NCBI RefSeq assembly: GCF_001662875.1
Contig: NZ_JPVZ01000003.1
Span: 248,001 to 312,000 of the forward strand
DNA: 64,000 bases
Source of the DNA: Thalassospira tepidiphila MCCC 1A03514
GTDB taxonomy: Bacteria > Pseudomonadota > Alphaproteobacteria > Rhodospirillales > Thalassospiraceae
Direction: 5' to 3'
Shown here: positions 51,300-59,453 of the stretch, one piece after another
Layout: each line of letters begins with the position of its first letter
How positions within the stretch are numbered: the first letter of the stretch is position 1
Translations under genes and position numbers: made by a program
Notes under the pieces: generated by a model
What the model saw: only the letters and a program-made list of their open reading frames with translations
What the model was told of the DNA's origin: nothing
Databases searched by the model: none

Positions 51300-51920
51300 T
51301 CAGCCCGATTTGCCGTAGCGCAGGCCATCAATCATTAGATCCAGCATGCGATAGGTATGTTGCATGCCTTCATGATGTTCGGGGTCGTCGCCCGCTTTGC
51401 CCCCTGAGGTGCTTCCGGCACTGGCAAGGTTGCCAATGGCGCGCAGCAGATCATAGGCATCGATGTCTGATCGGGCTTCGCCCGCCTTGGCGGCGGCGGA
51501 AAGCAGGTTTTGCAGGGCCGGTTCAAAGTTGCTGCGGAAGTAATCGGGCAGGGCATCAAAGGCCGGGTCGCCCGAATGAAGGGCCGATGCCAATCCCTTT
51601 TTCGTGACGATAAACTGGCAATAGCGCCTGAGCCAGCGCGACAGGGCCTCGCCCGGAGGGTGGTCCTTTGCCAGCGTTTTGGCATCGGCGGCACAGGCAT
51701 CAACTTCGCGTTTGAACACGGCAACGACCAGATCGCTTCGTTTGGGAAAACGGCGATAGAGCGTGCCGACCCCAACCCCGGCGGTTTTGGCAATTTCACG
51801 CACCGGTGCATCAACACCCGAGGTGGCAAAAACCGTCTTGGCGGCTTCAAGCACCGCATCTTCATTGCGGGCGGCATCAGCACGGATGCGTTTTTTTGTG
51901 CCGGGGATTTCTTCCTGCAT
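51300..51920 (-). CDS. TetR/AcrR-family repressor
   Basis: 206 residues from the ATG at 51920; a longer frame to 52088 would overlap the operator region. The HTH AVLEAAKTVFATSGVDAPVREIAKTAGVGVGTLYRRFPKRSDLV (within residues 22-65) is followed by an all-helical ligand domain. Divergent from the alpha/beta hydrolase gene, 179 bases apart, with two matching inverted repeats between. Likely a repressor of both genes, released by a small molecule. Confidence 0.87.
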   Translation of the reverse strand: MQEEIPGTKKRIRADAARNEDAVLEAAKTVFATSGVDAPVREIAKTAGVGVGTLYRRFPKRSDLVVAVFKREVDACAADAKTLAKDHPPGEALSRWLRRYCQFIVTKKGLASALHSGDPAFDALPDYFRSNFEPALQNLLSAAAKAGEARSDIDAYDLLRAIGNLASAGSTSGGKAGDDPEHHEGMQHTYRMLDLMIDGLRYGKSG

Positions 51921-51996
51921 CGCTTTGTTTTTCCACAATAAGCCAGCGTGATCGCACGCGGACGGAGTCCGGGTGTTGAAATTCATGCTTGATAAA

Positions 51997-52041
51997 CGGA
52001 ACATTGTTCCGTATTTGGATTGGCAACAGGAACGTCGTTCC
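51997..52041. promoter_or_regulatory. Two tandem TetR operators
   Basis: Two copies of GGAAC-N3-GTTCC: GGAACATTGTTCC at 51998-52010 (extended to CGGAACATTGTTCCG) and GGAACGTCGTTCC at 52029-52041. Start-to-start distance is 31 bases, about three helical turns, so two repressor dimers would bind the same face. Both lie between the divergent repressor and hydrolase genes. Confidence 0.82.
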
Positions 52042-52099
52042 GTTTGTTGGTTTATAGGCGAAGTCGATGGTTTCGCCAAGCAAAACAAGGATGCTTTTC

Positions 52100-53068
52100 A
52101 TGAACAATCTGATCACCAGTGCCCGTCATATTCCGGTTCGGGATGCGGTGCCGGCCCTTTCGATTTGTCCGGTGATTTTGCCGGTTGCTGATCGGCCGCA
52201 GCCAATTGAAATGCGGATTACCCTGCCTGCGGTGGGCGATCATTTTCCGATCATCCTGTTGTCGCACGGGCATGGGCCGTCGCTTTATATTCCGTCGATG
52301 AATGGCTATGGCCCGCTGGCACAGTTTTACGCAGAGCAGGGCTTTGCCGTGATCCAGCCGACCCATGGCAATTCGAAAGTTGCCGGGTTTGGGCCGGACG
52401 CACCGGGGGCACCGTTTTTCTGGCGGTCGCGGGTCGAAGACTTCAAGCATATCATTGACCATTTGTCCGACATCGAAGCCGCTCACCCGATCCTTGACGG
52501 GCGACTTGATCATGACCGGATTGCGGCGGTCGGGCATTCGCTTGGCGGGCAGACGGTGGGGATGTTACTTGGCGCGCGGTTGACCGATATTGCCGATCCG
52601 GACGCGCAGGATGTCAACCTTCTGGAGCCGCGGATCAAGGTCGGTGTGTTGCTGGCGGCCCCGGGCAATGGCGGGGAGAGCCTGAGCGAGCATGCGCGCG
52701 CGAACTATACCGCGCTTAACCCCGACTTTTCCCATATGACGACACGCACCCTTGTGGTGGCGGGGGATGAGGACGATAACCCGCACCTGACCACGCGCGG
52801 GGCGGCATGGCACACCGACCCGTTCCATTGCAGCCCGGGCGGTGATTATTTGCTGACCCTTAAGGGCGGCAAGCACGGGTTAGGCGGTATTGCAGGCTAC
52901 GATGCCAAGGAAGCCGATGATGAAGATCCCGATCGCCTTGCCGTGACCCAGCGGATGAGTGCGGCCTATCTGCGCAGCGCATTTGATGACAGCGACCCGG
53001 CATGGGCCAAGGCGTGTGATGCGCTGGCAACCCATGGTGCGGAACTGGCGCATGTGACGGGCAAGTAA
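52100..53068 (+). CDS. Alpha/beta hydrolase, dienelactone-hydrolase / PAF-acetylhydrolase-like
   Basis: 322 residues from ATG 52100 with AAGGA 8 bases upstream; ATGs at 52091 and 52067 are also in frame. Oxyanion region IILLSHGHGPSLYI, nucleophile in AAVGHSLGGQTVGMLLGA, acid in VVAGDEDDNPHL and catalytic His in LKGGKHGLGGIAGYD. No signal peptide. Probably hydrolyses esters or lactones of a xenobiotic or signal that also binds the divergent TetR repressor. Related annotated homologues are often called chlorophyllase-like or dienelactone hydrolases; substrate unknown. Confidence 0.84.
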   Translation: MNNLITSARHIPVRDAVPALSICPVILPVADRPQPIEMRITLPAVGDHFPIILLSHGHGPSLYIPSMNGYGPLAQFYAEQGFAVIQPTHGNSKVAGFGPDAPGAPFFWRSRVEDFKHIIDHLSDIEAAHPILDGRLDHDRIAAVGHSLGGQTVGMLLGARLTDIADPDAQDVNLLEPRIKVGVLLAAPGNGGESLSEHARANYTALNPDFSHMTTRTLVVAGDEDDNPHLTTRGAAWHTDPFHCSPGGDYLLTLKGGKHGLGGIAGYDAKEADDEDPDRLAVTQRMSAAYLRSAFDDSDPAWAKACDALATHGAELAHVTGK

Positions 53069-53164
53069 ATTTCGACCTGCTTTGCGGGCCATGGTGGTCG
53101 GCGGCGTCAGCAGTGGGGTGCTGTGCAGATTGCAGTTGCCCGCAATCGGGCGTAACGTGAATAC

Positions 53165-53202
53165 CGTCCTGAACAACGTCCCTGAACAACGTCCCTGAAC
53201 AT
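53165..53202 (+). repeat. Short direct repeats before the acetyltransferase gene
   Basis: Three near-identical 12-13 base units CGTCCCTGAACAA in direct tandem (first unit lacks one C, last ends in T), ending immediately before the ATG at 53204. They occupy the place of a normal ribosome site, which is absent. Confidence 0.7.
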
Positions 53203-53203
53203 C

Positions 53204-53758
53204 ATGGCCCAAAGCGAACTTGAAAAAATGCAGGCCGGGGAATGGTATTCCTGCCTTGATCCGGAACTCACCGTGATGCGCCATCGCGCGCTTGAGGCGT
53301 GCCATGAACATAGCGTGCTCTATCCCGCAGAGCGCGGCAATATCGGGCCAAAGCTGCGCGCACTGTTCGCATCGTGTGCTGATGATGTGCGGATCGAGGC
53401 GCGGTTTCATTGTGCCTATGGCATCAATATCCATTTGGCCTCCGACGTGTTTTTGAATGTCGGCTGTGTGATCCTTGATACAGCCCCCGTGAAGATCGGG
53501 CGGCATTCGATGCTGGGCCCGAATGTGCAGATTTACTGTGCCGATCATCATCGCGATCCGGAGCTTCGCAAGCAGCACTTGGAAATCGCCCGACCGGTGA
53601 CGATTGGCGACAATGTCTGGATCGGCGGCGGGGCGATTATTCTGCCGGGGATCAGCATCGGGGATGATGCGATCATCGGCGCCGGGGCCGTGGTGACGCG
53701 CGATGTTGCGGCGGGTGCGACGGTTGTTGGCAATCCGGCAAAGCCGATTGCGCGGTGA
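53204..53758 (+). CDS. Hexapeptide-repeat sugar O-acetyltransferase (maltose/nodulation type)
   Basis: 184 residues. The N-terminal helical domain (SELEKMQAGEWYSCLDPELTVMRHRALE, within residues 4-31) and left-handed beta-helix are those of Maa/LacA/NodL enzymes: IHLASDVFLNVGCVILD, IGRHSMLGPNVQIYCADHH with the catalytic histidine pair, IGDNVWIGGGAIILPGISIGDDAIIGAGAVVTRDV (within 130-165) and VVGNPAKPI. It transfers acetyl from acetyl-CoA to a sugar. No ribosome site is visible; tandem repeats abut the start. Confidence 0.9.
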   Translation: MAQSELEKMQAGEWYSCLDPELTVMRHRALEACHEHSVLYPAERGNIGPKLRALFASCADDVRIEARFHCAYGINIHLASDVFLNVGCVILDTAPVKIGRHSMLGPNVQIYCADHHRDPELRKQHLEIARPVTIGDNVWIGGGAIILPGISIGDDAIIGAGAVVTRDVAAGATVVGNPAKPIAR

Positions 53759-53777
53759 GGTGTTTATCCTTTGCGAG

Positions 53778-53801
53778 GATTCCCGCCTGCGCGGGAATGA
53801 C
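53778..53801. repeat. Dispersed palindromic repeat, copy B
   Basis: Exact reverse complement (24 of 24 bases) of the copy at 22274-22297. Hairpin ATTCCCGC / GCGGGAAT. It lies 20 bases after the acetyltransferase stop and may also act in transcript end stabilisation. Confidence 0.8.
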
Positions 53802-53926
53802 AGTGCAAAAAAAGAGGCAACCGGCCAGGGGTGGACGCGGTTGCCATGGAGCGAGTGACGAGCTCCAAGTTGGGACAAACCTTTGCAGGGTGTCACAGGG
53901 TAAGCGTTAAGTTTGGTGCTTCCGGG

Positions 53927-54460
53927 TCAGGCGACGTCGTCCGTTGCCGGGTGGCGTTTGCGGCCGGTGATCATCGCGCGGACCAGATTTTCGTGATGGC
54001 GGATGCTGGCCAGCAACACGCCGCCGACATGCAGCAGCACCAGGAACAACAGGCCGTTTGCCAGCGCCTCGTGGGTTTCTTCCACCCATTCGGAGCCCCA
54101 GAACATGGTGGTGGTGTACATCCAGCCCGTGAGCGCACAACCGGCCATGGCCAGCATCAGGGCCACGATCATCGCCGCCCCGGCCGGGTTATGGCCAAGA
54201 TAACGGGGTTCCGTGCCGCGCAGGATATCGCCAAGATATTGAAGCGTTGCGGTGGGGCTTTTAATGAATTGGGTGAAGCGGGCATATCTTGTGCCGATCA
54301 GGCCCCAGATCAGGCGCAGCGCAATCAGGCCGCCCGCGGCATAGCCCGCCCAGTGATGCAGGCTGTCCCACTCATCGGCTGTGATCCAGGCGATGACGAA
54401 ACTTGCCGCCAAGCCCCAGTGGAACAGGCGGACAAACGGGTCCCATACTTTGACAGACAT
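53927..54460 (-). CDS. Cytochrome b561 (diheme, respiratory type)
   Basis: 177 residues with four transmembrane helices. Heme-ligand histidines are seen in VRLFHWGLAASFVIAW, DEWDSLHHWAGYAAGG, and the late LLFLVLLHVGGVLLASIRHHENLV. The pattern with R-L-F-H-W is that of bacterial b561-type cytochromes that pass electrons between quinol and periplasmic acceptors. It follows the PepSY gene by about 150 bases on the same strand; the same neighbourhood occurs with QseBC-type two-component systems. Confidence 0.88.
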   Translation of the reverse strand: MSVKVWDPFVRLFHWGLAASFVIAWITADEWDSLHHWAGYAAGGLIALRLIWGLIGTRYARFTQFIKSPTATLQYLGDILRGTEPRYLGHNPAGAAMIVALMLAMAGCALTGWMYTTTMFWGSEWVEETHEALANGLLFLVLLHVGGVLLASIRHHENLVRAMITGRKRHPATDDVA

Positions 54461-54607
54461 GATGCGTGCTCCTGACTGTTGAATGCGTTTTTAGCTGGCT
54501 GGTTCAGAGAGGCGGCTTTGACCGAGGGCACCCGTGCAGGCAGGCACGGGGTCGGGGGACAGACTTTCGGTCAAAGCCGCACTCACCCGAGGGAGGCGCG
54601 ATTAAAA

Positions 54608-54910
54608 TCAGTCGTCTTCCTTGACGAGCTCAAAAGTCGCCGGGTTGAAATAGGCTTCAACCTTCTTGCCATCGGCCTTGACGGCATAAACTTCGTAGCA
54701 GCCTTCATCTTCCTTGATCTTGCGGACGTCCCAGCCCTCGGCGGTCAGTTTTTCCTTGAGCGCATCCATGCTCTGCCATTCGGATTTCGGCACGTTGCAA
54801 TAATCGTCACTGGCCTGTGCGGTGTGCGCCGTCAGGCCAAGGGAGGCAGTGGCAAGAAGCGTGGTGGCAAACAGGCCAAAGGCGGCTTTCTTCAAAACAG
54901 TGTTTTTCAT
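54608..54910 (-). CDS. Periplasmic PepSY-domain protein
   Basis: 100 residues. A signal peptide (KKAAFGLFATTLLATASLGLTAHTAQA, about 33 residues) is followed by one PepSY domain: SMDALKEKLTAEGWDVRKIKEDEGCYEVYAVKADGKKVEAYFNPATFELV (within residues 47-97). Two cysteines (in DDYCNVP and EGCYEV) may form a disulfide. PepSY proteins of this kind are small periplasmic sensors or inhibitors, often next to cytochrome b561 and a two-component system, as here. Divergent from the response regulator gene. Confidence 0.88.
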   Translation of the reverse strand: MKNTVLKKAAFGLFATTLLATASLGLTAHTAQASDDYCNVPKSEWQSMDALKEKLTAEGWDVRKIKEDEGCYEVYAVKADGKKVEAYFNPATFELVKEDD

Positions 54911-55072
54911 GGCTCGGTTCCTTCATAAGATAGGGGATATGTCATGATCGGTGCGGAGTATGGCGTTCTTCCCTGACAGCAACCTGAACCGGATATTTTT
55001 CACCGTTCAGCACATTGTCAGGAAACGCCCTTAACCAAGGCCGATTGTGCAAAGCATTGCGATGAGGTTTGG

Positions 55073-55732
55073 GTGCGTATTCTTCTGGTCGAAGATGAAT
55101 TGATGCTGGCAGACGCGGTGCGCGATCATTTGCTGGCAAGCGGCGAGGCGGTCGATCACAGCGCAAGTGTGGTCGATGCCGAGATCATGCTGCGCGGCAC
55201 CAACTATGATGTGTTGCTGCTCGATCTTAACCTGCCCGATGGCAAGGGGCTTGATTTGCTGCGCGATTTGCGTCGCCAAGGATCGGCCACACCGTGCATT
55301 ATCCTGACCGCACAGGATCAGATTTCGGATCGGATCGAGGGGCTTAATGCCGGGGCGGATGATTACCTGGTCAAGCCGTTTGATCTGAATGAGTTATCAG
55401 CCCGCCTGGCGGCGGTGTCGCGGCGCTATAGCGGCAATCCCAATCCGTTTGTCGAGCTGGAGGGCGGGGTCGAGGTCGACCTTGCCGGGCGGTCGGTTTT
55501 GCGCGATGGCGAACATATCGATCTGACATCGCGCGAATGGGCGCTGTTTGATCAGATGGTCAAACGGCCGGGCCAGACATTATCGAAACGCCAGCTTGAA
55601 GAAGCGCTTTATGAATTTGGTGCCGAGATCGAAAGCAACACGGTCGAGGTATATGTCAGCCGCCTGCGCCGCAAGCTTGGCCGCGATGTCATCAAAACCG
55701 TGCGCGGTGTCGGCTATCGGGTTGAGGGATAA
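55073..55732 (+). CDS. OmpR-family response regulator (QseB/PmrA-like)
   Basis: 219 residues from GTG 55073. Receiver domain with acidic pair in LVEDE (7-9), phospho-acceptor Asp51 in LLLDLNLPDG, Thr79 in ILTAQD and Lys101 in YLVKPFD. Winged helix at 125-219 (DGEHIDLTSREWALFDQMV, and NTVEVYVSRLRRKLG then IKTVRGVGYRV). It is 8 bases upstream of the histidine kinase gene. Likely regulates the divergent PepSY-cytochrome genes and itself. Confidence 0.9.
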   Translation: MRILLVEDELMLADAVRDHLLASGEAVDHSASVVDAEIMLRGTNYDVLLLDLNLPDGKGLDLLRDLRRQGSATPCIILTAQDQISDRIEGLNAGADDYLVKPFDLNELSARLAAVSRRYSGNPNPFVELEGGVEVDLAGRSVLRDGEHIDLTSREWALFDQMVKRPGQTLSKRQLEEALYEFGAEIESNTVEVYVSRLRRKLGRDVIKTVRGVGYRVEG

Positions 55733-55740
55733 GCAACGCC

Positions 55741-57141
55741 ATGGGCAAAAATCCCAAAAGAAGTTTACAAGCGATCCTGACCCGGCGATTGACGCTTACG
55801 GTTGGGGTGTTCTGGCTGGCGGGCTCGGTTCTTGCGGCGATGACGATGTATCATGAAATGCAGGAAGCGTTTGATAACAGCCTTGTCACCACGGCCTATC
55901 GCTATGCCCCGCTGATTGATGAGTACCTTAAGGATCACAAGGGTGGCAGCCCGCAAGAAGTCCTGCCGAGCCCGGCCATGGGCGAAATCCTGACCGATGA
56001 TCACGGCGATGGTGACGGGGACGAGGAGCTTGGCGAAGATTACCTGATGTATCATGTGCGCGATGGCGGCGGGCGGCTTTTGCTCCGGTCGTTCAACGCC
56101 GAGGAAGAACCGTTTGAAGCCCCCCTGGTCGAGGGGTTTTATAACGAGGAAGATTTCCGCATTTACAGTGCGGTCCTGCTGGGTGGGCAGAGGGTGATCC
56201 AGGTGGCAGAGCCGCTTGAGCACCGGCGCGAGGCGCTGATGGAAAGTGTTCTCGCCCAGTTCCTGCCAATTGCGCTTTTGATCCCGGTGGTGATCATTCA
56301 ATTGATTGTCGTGCTGCGCGGCGGGTTGAAACCGATCAAACGCGTGCGTGACGAAATCGAGGAACGTGGCGAAGGCAATCTGCAACCGATTGAGCAGGAC
56401 GAAGCACCCGAAGAAATCAGCACCATTGTCACGGCGGTCAACCGGTTGATGGCAAAGCTTGAGGCGGCACTCAGTGTCGAGCGCAGCTTTACCGCCAACA
56501 GTGCGCATGAGCTGCGCACGCCGATTGCTGTGGCGCTGGCACAAACGCAAAGGCTTCTGGCGGAACTGCCCGAAGGTCACGCGGCCCGCAAACGTGCGGT
56601 CCAGACGGAAGAGGCGCTTAAACGCCTGTCGCGGTTGTCCGAAAAGCTTTTGCAGCTGGCACGCGCGGAATCAAGCGGCGGCTTTAGCCCAACGGGCCAT
56701 AATCAGGATCTTGGCCCGACGCTTAATCTGGTGATTGAAGACCTCAAGCGGGCCGGGATGGAAGGGGCAGATATCCGTTTTGATGCCGACAATCTGGCGA
56801 CATTATCGGCCAATATCGATCTGGATGCCTTTGCGATCTGCATGCGCAACCTGATTGAAAATGCCCTGAAATATGGTGGCGATGAAGAGCCTGTTGATAT
56901 CCGTGTTACTGAGGGGCACATCGTGCAAGTCGCAAATGGTGGCGCGCCGGTCAGCCCGGATGAACTGGATCAACTGACCACGCGGTTCAAACGATCGAGC
57001 AACAAGGCCGATGGATCGGGACTGGGGTTGGCGATTGTCGAGGCGATTGCACGCAATACCAAGGCAGAGCTCAAGCTTTATTCCCCGCGCCCGGATCATG
57101 CGGACGGCTTCATGGCCGAGCTTCGTTTGCATCAAAGCTAA
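55741..57141 (+). CDS. Sensor histidine kinase (QseC-like) with acidic periplasmic loop
   Basis: 466 residues. TM1 at about 18-37 and TM2 at about 172-193 enclose a periplasmic domain of 135 residues. It contains an acidic cluster DDHGDGDGDEELGED (86-100), a plausible site for cation or metal sensing. HAMP-like linker, phospho-acceptor His256 in ANSAHELRTPIA, N-box NLIENALKYGG and G-box GSGLGLAIVEAIA are intact. Operon with the response regulator. The signal is not known; acidity of the loop suggests divalent cations or iron. Confidence 0.88.
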   Translation: MGKNPKRSLQAILTRRLTLTVGVFWLAGSVLAAMTMYHEMQEAFDNSLVTTAYRYAPLIDEYLKDHKGGSPQEVLPSPAMGEILTDDHGDGDGDEELGEDYLMYHVRDGGGRLLLRSFNAEEEPFEAPLVEGFYNEEDFRIYSAVLLGGQRVIQVAEPLEHRREALMESVLAQFLPIALLIPVVIIQLIVVLRGGLKPIKRVRDEIEERGEGNLQPIEQDEAPEEISTIVTAVNRLMAKLEAALSVERSFTANSAHELRTPIAVALAQTQRLLAELPEGHAARKRAVQTEEALKRLSRLSEKLLQLARAESSGGFSPTGHNQDLGPTLNLVIEDLKRAGMEGADIRFDADNLATLSANIDLDAFAICMRNLIENALKYGGDEEPVDIRVTEGHIVQVANGGAPVSPDELDQLTTRFKRSSNKADGSGLGLAIVEAIARNTKAELKLYSPRPDHADGFMAELRLHQS

Positions 57142-57277
57142 GCGCACAAACAGCCCCCATAAAACGTCTGACCAGCAATGCAACCCCGGAAAACTGGGTT
57201 GAAGATTTGCGATCATGGCGCGGGATTACCGTTTTATGTTTTGAGATCGAAACGTCATAAATGGCAGTTTTCCGCCA

Positions 57278-57292
57278 TTGTAAACGTTTCAA
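57278..57292. promoter_or_regulatory. LacI-type operator upstream of the LacI gene
   Basis: TTGTAAACGTTTCAA is a near-palindrome with the central CG of LacI-family sites (consensus TGNAANCGNTTNCA shape), 86 bases before the regulator start at 57378. A hairpin AATGGC / GCCATT (57260-57279) adjoins it. Probably autoregulation, and control of the transporter operon that follows. Confidence 0.62.
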
Positions 57293-57377
57293 ATGTTCAT
57301 AAAATGGAAACACAAATGTTATCGAAGTGACTTCTTCGTTGGGTATGGTTTGGCCCGTCGAAGGAGTTTTGTTGCAG

Positions 57378-58424
57378 ATGACACCCAAACCCACCATGCG
57401 CACAGTCGCCGCCAAGGCCGGCGTTTCAATCGCAACCGTATCACGGGTGATCAATTGCCCTGATGAGGTGCCGACTGAGACGGTTGAACGTGTGCGTGCG
57501 GCCATGGCGTATCTGAAATATCGGCCAAACATGAATGGCCGACGCCTTAAAATGGCGCAGACGCGGTCTGTCGGGGTTTTGGTGCCAACCATGGCCAACC
57601 CGGTTTTTGCAACATCGGTCCAGGGGATCGAGCAGGCCGCCAATGAGGACGGCCTGACCGTTCTTTTGACGTCATCGGAATATGATCCGGAACGCGAATT
57701 GGGCGCGGTTTCGACATTGCTCAATAACCGGGTGGACGGGTTGATCCTGACACTGGCCAATGCCGATGATAATCGCGTGATCGATCTTTTGATCAGTGAA
57801 AACATCCCGTTCGTGTTGCTGTTTAACCAGCCAAGCCGAACGGATGTGGCGTCCATCAGTGTCGATAACGCCAAGTCGGCCTATGACATCACGCAGGCGA
57901 TGATTGCACAGGGGCATCGCAAGCTTGCGATGGTGGCCGGCCATTTTGAAAGTTCGGACCGTTCGCGCCAGCGTTATGACGGGTTCTGTCAGGCCATTAA
58001 CGATGCACACCAAAAGGACGGGGTGGAGATGGCGGCCCCGCGCCTGTGTCAGGTCGGGTTTGGCGAGACCGATCTTGAGGGCATTCTTGAAAGTTTTCTG
58101 ACCGGGCCGGACGCGGTCACGGGTCTTGTCTGTTCGACTGACATGCTGGCGATTGCCGCAATCAGCGCATGCCGCACCTATGGGCTTTCGGTCCCGGGGG
58201 ATGTGTCGGTCGGGGGCATTGACGGAATTGCGGTGGGTGGGCTGATCACACCGAAACTGTGTTCGGCCGTTCAACCCACCCAGAAGATGGGCCAGCAGGC
58301 GCTTGCATTCCTGCTGGGCCTGATACGGGGGCAGACAGAACCGCAAAGTTTGCTTTTGCCCCATCAACTTAGCACGGGTGAGTCGATCGGACCCGCCCGG
58401 CATCAGTCATCACCCCGATTATAG
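57378..58424 (+). CDS. LacI-family transcriptional regulator
   Basis: 348 residues from ATG 57378, with AAGGAG at 57361-57366; TTG 57372 is an alternative start. HTH MRTVAAKAGVSIATVSRVIN and hinge helix (NGRRLKMAQTRSVGVLVP) precede a periplasmic-binding-protein-like domain (IEQAANEDGLTVLLTSSEYDPERE, VDGLILTLANADDN, VCSTDMLAIAAI, VSVGGIDGIAVG). It is 11 bases upstream of the ABC importer operon and probably co-transcribed with it, so it likely senses the imported compound. Confidence 0.9.
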   Translation: MTPKPTMRTVAAKAGVSIATVSRVINCPDEVPTETVERVRAAMAYLKYRPNMNGRRLKMAQTRSVGVLVPTMANPVFATSVQGIEQAANEDGLTVLLTSSEYDPERELGAVSTLLNNRVDGLILTLANADDNRVIDLLISENIPFVLLFNQPSRTDVASISVDNAKSAYDITQAMIAQGHRKLAMVAGHFESSDRSRQRYDGFCQAINDAHQKDGVEMAAPRLCQVGFGETDLEGILESFLTGPDAVTGLVCSTDMLAIAAISACRTYGLSVPGDVSVGGIDGIAVGGLITPKLCSAVQPTQKMGQQALAFLLGLIRGQTEPQSLLLPHQLSTGESIGPARHQSSPRL

Positions 58425-58435
58425 GGAGATCAAAA

Positions 58436-59446
58436 GTGCGTTTCAAACAACTTGTCATGGGTGTGAGCCTTGCGGTTGCTGCCACGGCGGCACAGCCTGC
58501 CTTCGCTGATGAAGCAGCGATTTGCTATAACTGCCCGCCGGAATGGGCTGACTGGGGCGGACAGCTCAAGAATATTTCGAAAGATCTGGGCATTGATGTC
58601 CCGCAGGATAACAAAAACTCGGGCCAGACCCTGTCGCAGCTTTTGGCGGAAAAAGAAAACCCGGTTGCTGATGTTGCCTATTACGGTGTGTCTTTTGGCA
58701 TCAAGGCCAATGAAGCCGGTGTTGTTCAGAACTACAAGCCGACCAATTTCGATGCGATCCCGGATGGTCTGAAAGACCCGAACGGCGCATGGTTTGCGAT
58801 CCATTCCGGCACGATTGGCCTGTTTGTCAATGTTGACGCGCTTGACGGTGCGCCGGTCCCGCAAAGCTGGAATGACCTTTTGAAACCGGAATACAAAGGC
58901 ATGGTCGGGTATCTTGACCCGTCAAGCGCCTTTGTCGGCTATGCCGGTGCGGTTGCGATCAACCGTGCCATGGGCGGGTCACTTGATGATTTCACGCCGG
59001 GTATCGAGTTCTTCAAGAAGCTGAAGGAAAACGATCCGATCGTGCCGAAACAGACCGCCTATGCACGTGTTCTGTCGGGTGAAATTCCGATCCTGCTTGA
59101 TTATGATTTCAATGCCTATCGCGCGAAATACAAGGACAGTGCGAATGTTGAATTCGTCATCCCGTCCGAGGGCACGGTTACGGTGCCGTATGTCATGAGC
59201 CTGGTTGCCAACAACCCGCATGGCGAGAACGGCAAAAAGGTTCTGGATTATGTGATGTCGGAAAAAGGCCAGTCCCATTGGGCAAATGCCTTCCTGCGTC
59301 CGGTGATCCCGAGTGCAATGTCGCCGGAAGCGGCATCCAAGTTCCTGCCGGAAGCCGACTACGCCCGTTCACAGCCGGTTGATTACGCCAAGATGGCAAC
59401 CGTACAGACCGGGTTCTCTGACCGTTATCTGGCCGAGGTACGTTAA
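58436..59446 (+). CDS. ABC transporter substrate-binding protein, family 1 (PotD/iron/phosphonate-like)
   Basis: 336 residues from GTG 58436 with GGGAG 8 bases upstream. The signal peptide ends at AFA-D (about 24). The mature start DEAAICYNCPPEWADWGG carries an unusual C-Y-N-C pair. Later blocks DVAYYGVSFGIKANEAGV, SGTIGLFVNVDAL, PQSWNDLLKPEYKGMVGYLDPSSAFVGY (within 140-170) and GEIPILLDYDFNAYR fit class F binding proteins for spermidine, iron, sulfate or organophosphonates. Context with a phosphodiesterase argues for a phosphate ester or phosphonate. Confidence 0.85.
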   Translation: MRFKQLVMGVSLAVAATAAQPAFADEAAICYNCPPEWADWGGQLKNISKDLGIDVPQDNKNSGQTLSQLLAEKENPVADVAYYGVSFGIKANEAGVVQNYKPTNFDAIPDGLKDPNGAWFAIHSGTIGLFVNVDALDGAPVPQSWNDLLKPEYKGMVGYLDPSSAFVGYAGAVAINRAMGGSLDDFTPGIEFFKKLKENDPIVPKQTAYARVLSGEIPILLDYDFNAYRAKYKDSANVEFVIPSEGTVTVPYVMSLVANNPHGENGKKVLDYVMSEKGQSHWANAFLRPVIPSAMSPEAASKFLPEADYARSQPVDYAKMATVQTGFSDRYLAEVR

Positions 59447-59453
59447 GGTGTCG

